From Tubulanus polymorphus (lineage: Eukaryota; Nemertea; Palaeonemertea; Tubulaniformes; Tubulanidae), in the NCBI RefSeq assembly GCF_964204645.1, contig NC_134030.1:8928278-8992277 (forward strand): a DNA stretch of 64,000 nucleotides. The letters are read 5' to 3'. Below are positions 58,387-64,000 of this stretch, piece by piece. The notes under the pieces were generated by a model. That model saw only the letters and a program-made list of their open reading frames with translations. It was not told the DNA's origin and made no database searches. A program made the position numbers and the translations under genes. The stretch's first letter is position 1. Every line of letters starts with the position of its first letter.

Positions 58387-59586
58387 ACGTCGCAAGAGAA
58401 TCGCGATGGATCCGCGAAGACGGCGCAAATTTTTCTACCGCCCGTCGGACGAGCGCCGATTTTTCACCGGTTCGTGCGAGGATATCTATCGAAACGATTC
58501 GGCGCAACGGTCACCGGATCTCGTCGACGACGCCGCCAGGAATCTGAGCGACGCCGATCGCCTGACGTTGGGCGAATATTATGCCGAGAGGATCTCGCGC
58601 GGTTTAACGAGTCCGACGACGGCGGCGCCATCGGGGGCACGACTAAAACATCGTCGGTTTCTCACCGGTGGCCCCAGCGCATCGGGTCCGACTTCGCTAC
58701 GCGTACATCGTCGTTTGAACTCCGACCTGTGTCATTCGTGGTCGGCTAATTTAAACGAGCTTCACGACGACAGACGGCAGATGTGTTTCCTGCTAGCAGC
58801 TCAGCGGCGCCACGAGCCTGTCGGCAATAGTCACCCGGATGTAACGGTTAACACGGATTCTGGCGTCGGCGTAGAGAGCCATCGTCACGAAGGAAACGGT
58901 ACACGACGTCCTACGACTCGCCACGAACGTAGTAGTCCTTCGCGCGACGATCCGAGACAACAATCGGAATCCGATCGCGTCGAAGAACAATCGACTCCGA
59001 CCGAAATCAAGTACCGGTCGTTCACGCTGAATCGCAGCGCGTCGCGACGATCGCGAGATTTAGACGGCACGGGGCGAATCTCGCCGAATCTGGGTGCGCG
59101 GGATCGCGCCAAAACGGATGCCGTCGGCCCGGAAGATTTCGAAACGTACTCGCTGCGACGAGCGAACGCGATCGATTTACAGGGTAGTATTGACGACGAA
59201 GGCGACGAAAAAGTCGTCGGGTTGAAAAAAATGGAATCAACGGAATCGGTGAAAAGTTTATCGCACGAAAGCGATTGTGATCGGTGTTCGGTAAGTCCGA
59301 GATTGGAAATCACGTTTGTCGACGATCATTACGCGAGCGATTACGCCGACCGAACTCTCGAACGCAATTTCAATCGACCGTTACCGAAATATGTTCAAAA
59401 ACGACGCCAGACGTCGGATCCGACTGGACCGCAGCGCTCCTCCTTAATGTCGCCGTCGTCGGCGCGATACGATCGCGTGCGGTCGATTCCGGCTGATTCG
59501 TACGGCCACCAGCGGTCGAGGTCTCACGATTTCCACGCCGAAAATAAACAGGTTTATCTGCACAGATCACCACAAAGTTTCCGGCG
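58387..59586 (+). CDS. Long coding exon, disordered Arg/Ser-rich protein N-terminus, function unknown
   Basis: From the ATG at 58406 (G at -3 and G at +4) the frame is open for 393 codons to a donor GTACGT at 59587, with an alternative donor at 59595. The ORF itself stops shortly after, at 59608. An in-frame TAA at 58379-58381 lies just upstream, so either this ATG is the start or an acceptor AG at 58385-58386 joins an earlier exon. The product is polar, rich in Arg, Ser and Asp, without membrane segments or a recognised domain. It contains several basophilic kinase-type sites (RRLNS, KRRQTS, RSRSHD) and a conserved-looking C-terminal part (RLEITFVDDHYASDY). CpG density is far above the flanks. 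It is probably the 5' coding exon of a larger signalling or cytoskeletal protein continuing to the right; the family is not recognised. Confidence 0.65.
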
Positions 59587-59649
59587 GTACGTAGGTATAC
59601 CTAGCTGAAAATATTAACCATTAACCATTGTTTAGTCGGATTGAAAATC

Positions 59650-59654
<5 letters not shown>

Positions 59655-59709
<55 letters not shown>

Positions 59710-59735
59710 TACATACATATATATATTTGTATATT
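59655..59735. repeat. Compound TA microsatellite
   Basis: TA runs interrupted by TG and by ACATACAT, just after the donor of the long exon. Confidence 0.95.
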
Positions 59736-59784
59736 TCGCCAACATTTTTTCCTCCATTAAGATGGGATACTGGTGCGCCCTCTG

Positions 59785-60196
59785 TGAAACAGGGTCCATG
59801 TGACTCCTTGATTCCTTAAAAACTCTTTCTAAATCAAAAATGCTTTTAAAACTGCTTGAAACTCCTTTAATTTGAGCAAAGTTCGAGAAACTCCCTCAAT
59901 TTTTGAGAAATAGGCAATGAGAAATTTTAGAAGCTGTACAATAAATAGACGATGCTTAAATCGGTACAGTTGGGACCTGGATTTGTTGCCCAATAAGCCA
60001 AATTAAAAAGGATTGGAATTGGCTTACTACGTAACCATCAAATAAATGGTTTACTGAGATAACCATGAAATAATTGGTTTACTGAGATAAACAGTACTGA
60101 TTTAGGAGGAGTCTACAGTAATTGGGATATCAAAGTGATGCAGGCGCTTCGAAAACTCCTTTTTATCCATGAATGACTGATTTGTAGGGGCCCTGT
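59785..60196 (-). mobile_element. hAT-like non-autonomous element, family 2, copy 4 (both ends visible)
   Basis: Starts CAGGGTCCATGTGACTCC and ends TTTGTAGGGGCCCTG, so the ends pair over CAGGG-CC. The internal blocks match the other copies. It lies shortly after the donor of the long 58-kb exon. Confidence 0.6.
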
Positions 60197-62081
60197 GAAG
60201 TTAAGACCCTTTGCATGTTTTCAAACTTTTCCGGGAAGCAATTGTCATAGATTGAATTATATGTATAATCATTGAACGGATTACTATTTTCCAGGTTCCT
60301 AACTTTCAATCTGTTGTCGTAACCTCACGTGAAATATCTTGTACGGGTTAAAAATGTCTTTAATGCAATATGAATTGCGTAAATAGGGCGACATTCCATT
60401 TATAATACGTTGGGTAAATACCAGAGTCAGCGTCATATTAAATCATTAACCCTTTCGTACGTTTTGACGCATATTTCTATAGCTTGTTGTCATTTTCAGT
60501 ATTTGTCAAAGATTAAGTCCATTCATTTACTGATCAGAGAGATTTTTGTTACCTGTTAGCCACATTTTGATTGCAGCAATGAGTAGTTATAAGTCGTAGC
60601 TTGGTTGTAGTTATTGGTGGATGGTTGATAAAACCTGTTGCAGAACGAGAAAGATACGGCAAATAATGAAAAATTCCGTGGTCGCGGTATCGCCAATTCG
60701 GTGGTCTCGGATGAATACGTAAAGCCATGTACCCAATAGGGGCAGCTCCGAGAATTTCCAAATCGCTGCATCCCTTCTGCTTTGGGTTGTACCGGTTACC
60801 TGGTTAATGGTTGTTTTTCTACCTGGAAATATGGAACTTTCCCTCTTATTTATTTGCTTGAGTGTTTATTGATATGATCTGATTGTTGTATCCCTAGAAA
60901 AAACACCGGGAATGAAAAAGGACGTTTGATTCAGACAGTGCAGATATTGTCAAATGATCTGTTGAATGAATGAAATTTTAGATTGAAGTACATGCCCGTG
61001 ATAGGAAATGTCGATGCCAGTTCATTTTTTGGTTGTTTTAACCCCCTACTCCCCAGTCGTTGCTCATTATTCTTTCATGCTAACCGTGACTATATATACT
61101 CTACGCTGATGAACAAAGGATATTTCGCAATTAATCACGAGTAAATGGGATTTTCGGTTGACTAAACGTTCTCCGACGTGAGCGCCTGATATCTCTACGA
61201 TCGATAACCGATCAGATCAATCAGCGATCATCGAATCGATACGTTTACTGTTTTGATAGCTATCACGGCCGGTTGATCATTTTCGTTTCCTCGACGCGTC
61301 GCTGCCCCGCGGGTCGAGCGGCGCCCCTTTAATCGACTTCTCATCGTTCCCTCGCTCTCGAAATTAGTCTTCCGCTTCTATGATCCGGCGTACAATGTCT
61401 TCTCGTCGAAATATCGATTTGAATTTTAATCTGGTTTTTACAAGTATAAGATAGATAACCATCTAGTCCGCTGTAGCGAATGCAGTATGCTGTGATTGCG
61501 AGAATTCTAGCCTGCCACAAATTAGCGTCATGTCATCGTCAATTGATTGATTGATTGACTGATTGATTTGATTTGATTTGAGGAGAATTTGCTGATTTGG
61601 TATTTGTCGGCGACAAAATTTTTTCCCCATTCGGAAGCCACAGCCGTTTCGAGTCATTCGATAATTCTCATGTGTGAACACGACGCGCAGTGTTTTGTGT
61701 TCGTCGAATTTGCAGCAGCGTCGTAGTTGCCTGTGGGTTATTGTACGACGACGACGACGACGAATGTATCCTATTACCGCTGTCAGCCGCAATCGTTTTC
61801 CATTTGATCATCGGCGTTAATCAAAAAAAAAAAAAAAACATCTCAATTCACGGTGACAATTATTGGCTTGTTTTACGCCGACGTCGGAATTCCAGATTTC
61901 GACCGGATCCCCCAACCCCCCTCGGGCTGCGGCGAGTAATTTCTCGAGTGGGGGACGCGCAGAGTTCATTTCGTGTTTACAGAATAGCGTGCTTCCCATT
62001 TTCACGCCGCCATCGATCATATCTCGGCCGGGATATACTTCGATAAATCAAACGTTGTATATGTAACGCTTTCGGTCGTTA

Positions 62082-62324
62082 ATGGCCGAAAAGGAAGAAT
62101 TTAGATATTGGTCGCTTTTTTGCGGCCGCCGTCGGGTCGTCAATCATTACCAGCATATCTGGACCGCGGAACAATGGGCGGCTGACGATATTCAGCTACT
62201 GTTGCGGTCGATAATTTCTTTTCTCGGGCAATCGGTGATTTGCGAGCTATCTTCTGGAATAGTTGGTATGGCGTTCCCATTCCCTCTTGATGATATTGAG
62301 CATCAGAGTGAAATGTCTGTGTGA
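62082..62324 (+). CDS. Possible small ORF or alternative first exon
   Basis: An 80-codon ORF (starts MAEKEEFRYWSLFCGRRR) preceded by an in-frame TAA 16 bases upstream. It lies at the end of a GC- and CpG-richer patch (61690-62180) that looks promoter-like. A donor-like GTATGG after codon 62 could make it a first exon. The product has no recognised domain and the initiation context is weak (T at -3). Chance remains a serious alternative. Confidence 0.2.
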   Translation: MAEKEEFRYWSLFCGRRRVVNHYQHIWTAEQWAADDIQLLLRSIISFLGQSVICELSSGIVGMAFPFPLDDIEHQSEMSV

Positions 62325-63184
62325 CTAGTGCTGCATTCACTCTATAACTAGTTAATCCACCAATAAGTCCATTCTAATATGGCCCGTACCTGGACAGAAC
62401 GATTTGAAACAGAGCAAATCAATGCTGCATGTTCGTACATCCGCTGTTAGAGAAATGGTCCATTCTACAATTTGGAACGGACCTGGGTCGGTCTTTCAGT
62501 TGTCTGAATAGATCTGCGCCGAAATGGAATTGAACAATTTAGAACACACTTTTTAAGCTAATGTGGACGCCTGCGGTCCATTCTGAAATCTGAATAATGT
62601 ATTAGGGTGAACACGGCATAGCTTTCCTGTGCTGCCACCTGGTGGTTCTGTGATTACCGGAGGCAAATTATCCGGGTATTAGAAACCTTGCAGAGTAAAC
62701 ACGCATAACTGAATGGTAACCACTCCTACGTTTCTGAGCTCTTTCCCCCCCCCCCGTCCAGTTGTAAGGAATCATTGATGGTAACTCACAATTCCGGGAA
62801 ATGCTCCCGTATGGTAGTATTACCGGTGGAAGTTTGAACCAAGTTGCGAGATTTGTAGCACCTGTGAACGTGCAGGGGGTACATATTTCATCGGCTATAT
62901 ACACCATCAGTAAAACTTCCGAGAATTCTGAGCTTTGAGCTTCTTTGAGACGCACCACCACCGTAATCAATCGCAAAGATAGGGTAAGATTTGGATACAA
63001 GATGGCTGCCATTGTTGCGTTTCCCACATACTCTCTCAAGTACGGATTCATGATCTCGAGATTTTGTGTGTGACACTTTAATTTCTTATATCTAAGTTTC
63101 GTTGAACAATTGTATATCTAATTGAATAAACGATTGGTTACAATATGGTAAAACAGTTTTATTATCCAGATTTGGCTATGACTG

Positions 63185-63335
63185 CTGGGTATTTGAGAGC
63201 AGTCTCTACTCTTTTTAAACGCTCTGCTAACAAAAATATCAAAATGCTCTCAAATCGTAGTTCATCTTTTCAAAATTACTCTCAGTTTTGGTGAAAACTA
63301 CTATGATTATTAGAGATATCAGGTGGTGTGGACTG
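63185..63335 (-). repeat. 190-bp interspersed repeat, copy 2 (reverse orientation)
   Basis: Reverse-complement relative of 27400-27592, diverged but colinear. Nothing coding is seen in it. Confidence 0.5.
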
Positions 63336-63679
63336 AATATCCACTGAACTAAAGATATTCATTCATTTATACATACAAATATGACGTTTTTGCGCTTCAG
63401 GTCAAATCGACAAATATTAAGGTTCCTCATTAGTTGCCTTTTATAAAAATGATTTGCCTCGATGTACAGACGTATGTACTTAATATGTATGTACAAACTA
63501 CCTAAATGGATAAATATAGAGGTATATTTGTAATCATCGAGTTATTTAGGTTAGACTCGACTGACTGTGGTCTTCATAACGTTCGTATGAATATGCATTG
63601 TGATATTTACTTATGGTTGGACTGAACTTTCCGTTTTGAAGTGTCTTCTTCACTTGTGTTGTAAGAAATTATTCTTATC

Positions 63680-63801
63680 ATAAATAGAGAATCCCACACT
63701 GATATGACAAAAGATAAAGTCCGAGAAGTTTCTTTACCGTACGGTAAGGAAACTTCCTCCTCTTTATCTTTTGTCATATCAGCGTAGGATTCTGTATTTA
63801 T
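63680..63801. repeat. 122-bp near-perfect palindrome without spacer
   Basis: Two 61-base arms meet between 63740 and 63741 at ACCGTACGGT. AAATAGAGAATCC at the left end pairs with GGATTCTGTATTT at the right, and GATATGACAAAAGATAAAG with CTTTATCTTTTGTCATATC. A foldback MITE is likely. Confidence 0.8.
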
Positions 63802-64000
63802 CGTCACAACACAGAATAGTGTTTATTCAATTGTTATTGTCATTATCATCTTTACATTTTATGAGTGGCTTTGTCAGGTTTCGATATTTCGCAAAAAAAT
63901 ATTTGTCCCGAAAGTAAAAAAGACGGCGTAATTGTTATCGGCACTAAACTACTCTTGTTCTGCTGCCTACTCGATGAAGACCTCATTACTGTTTTTGTGA

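Larger units (their letters stand above)
59587..62081 (+). other. Probable intron downstream of the long 58-kb exon
   Basis: Begins with the donor GTACGT. Contains a TA microsatellite, a full hAT-like element and otherwise AT-rich DNA, then a CpG-richer patch from about 61.2 to 62.1 kb that includes a GATTGATT microsatellite near 61543-61580. No further exon is convincing. Confidence 0.4.
62325..64000. other. Right end of window, no recognised gene
   Basis: Holds a C-run near 62744, a 190-bp interspersed repeat copy and the 122-bp palindrome. A 127-codon minus-strand frame at 62668-63051 lacks domains and splice signals and is taken as chance. Confidence 0.4.

Noticed and set aside
62668-63051. 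127-codon minus-strand ORF
   Set aside because: No recognisable domain or splice context, and part of its span includes a homopolymer C run.

Overview
The window is animal nuclear DNA. Genes are split by GT-AG introns, the intergenic and intronic DNA is AT-rich, and it holds many short transposon-derived repeats, TA microsatellites and minisatellites. Codon content and protein similarity point to an invertebrate. A lophotrochozoan such as a mollusc, annelid or brachiopod is my best guess, but the sequence alone does not settle the phylum. I see no bacterial, viral or organellar genes.

The main content is one complete gene on the minus strand, an amyloid precursor protein (APP/APPL) orthologue. 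Its eleven coding exons run from 43631 (start codon) down to 3889 (stop codon). All exon junctions keep phase, and the conceptual protein is 651 residues: signal peptide, E1 (growth-factor-like plus copper-binding subdomain, all 12 cysteines), a Lys/Pro-rich linker, the helical E2 domain, a second Lys/Pro-rich stalk, one transmembrane helix with a GxxxGxxxG motif, and a cytoplasmic tail with VEVD, a Ser-Pro site and YENPTY. There is no Kunitz exon and no recognisable Abeta N-terminal region. Introns 1 to 4 are large (12.7, 11.6, 3.5 and 4.9 kb) and hold nearly all the repeats; introns 5 to 10 are 0.5 to 1.3 kb.

The right third (about 44 to 64 kb) is less certain. There is one well-formed internal coding exon on the minus strand (50339-50528) from an unidentified gene. 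There is a short candidate first exon on the plus strand (51237-51301), and a long CpG-rich plus-strand exon (58387-59586) encoding a disordered Arg/Ser-rich protein N-terminus. The last two are in compatible phase and may be one gene that leaves the window to the right. A further 80-codon ORF at 62082 is weak.

The repeat landscape includes five copies of a piggyBac-like MITE, one of them split by a mariner-like MITE; two hAT-like MITE families; a pogo-like MITE; several long foldback palindromes; a probable Penelope-like relic with a hammerhead-like core; two minisatellites with 39-bp and 28-bp units; and several local duplications. Four perfect RFX-type X-box motifs lie in APP introns, three of them within 1.8 kb of intron 4. 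This is a possible regulatory module.
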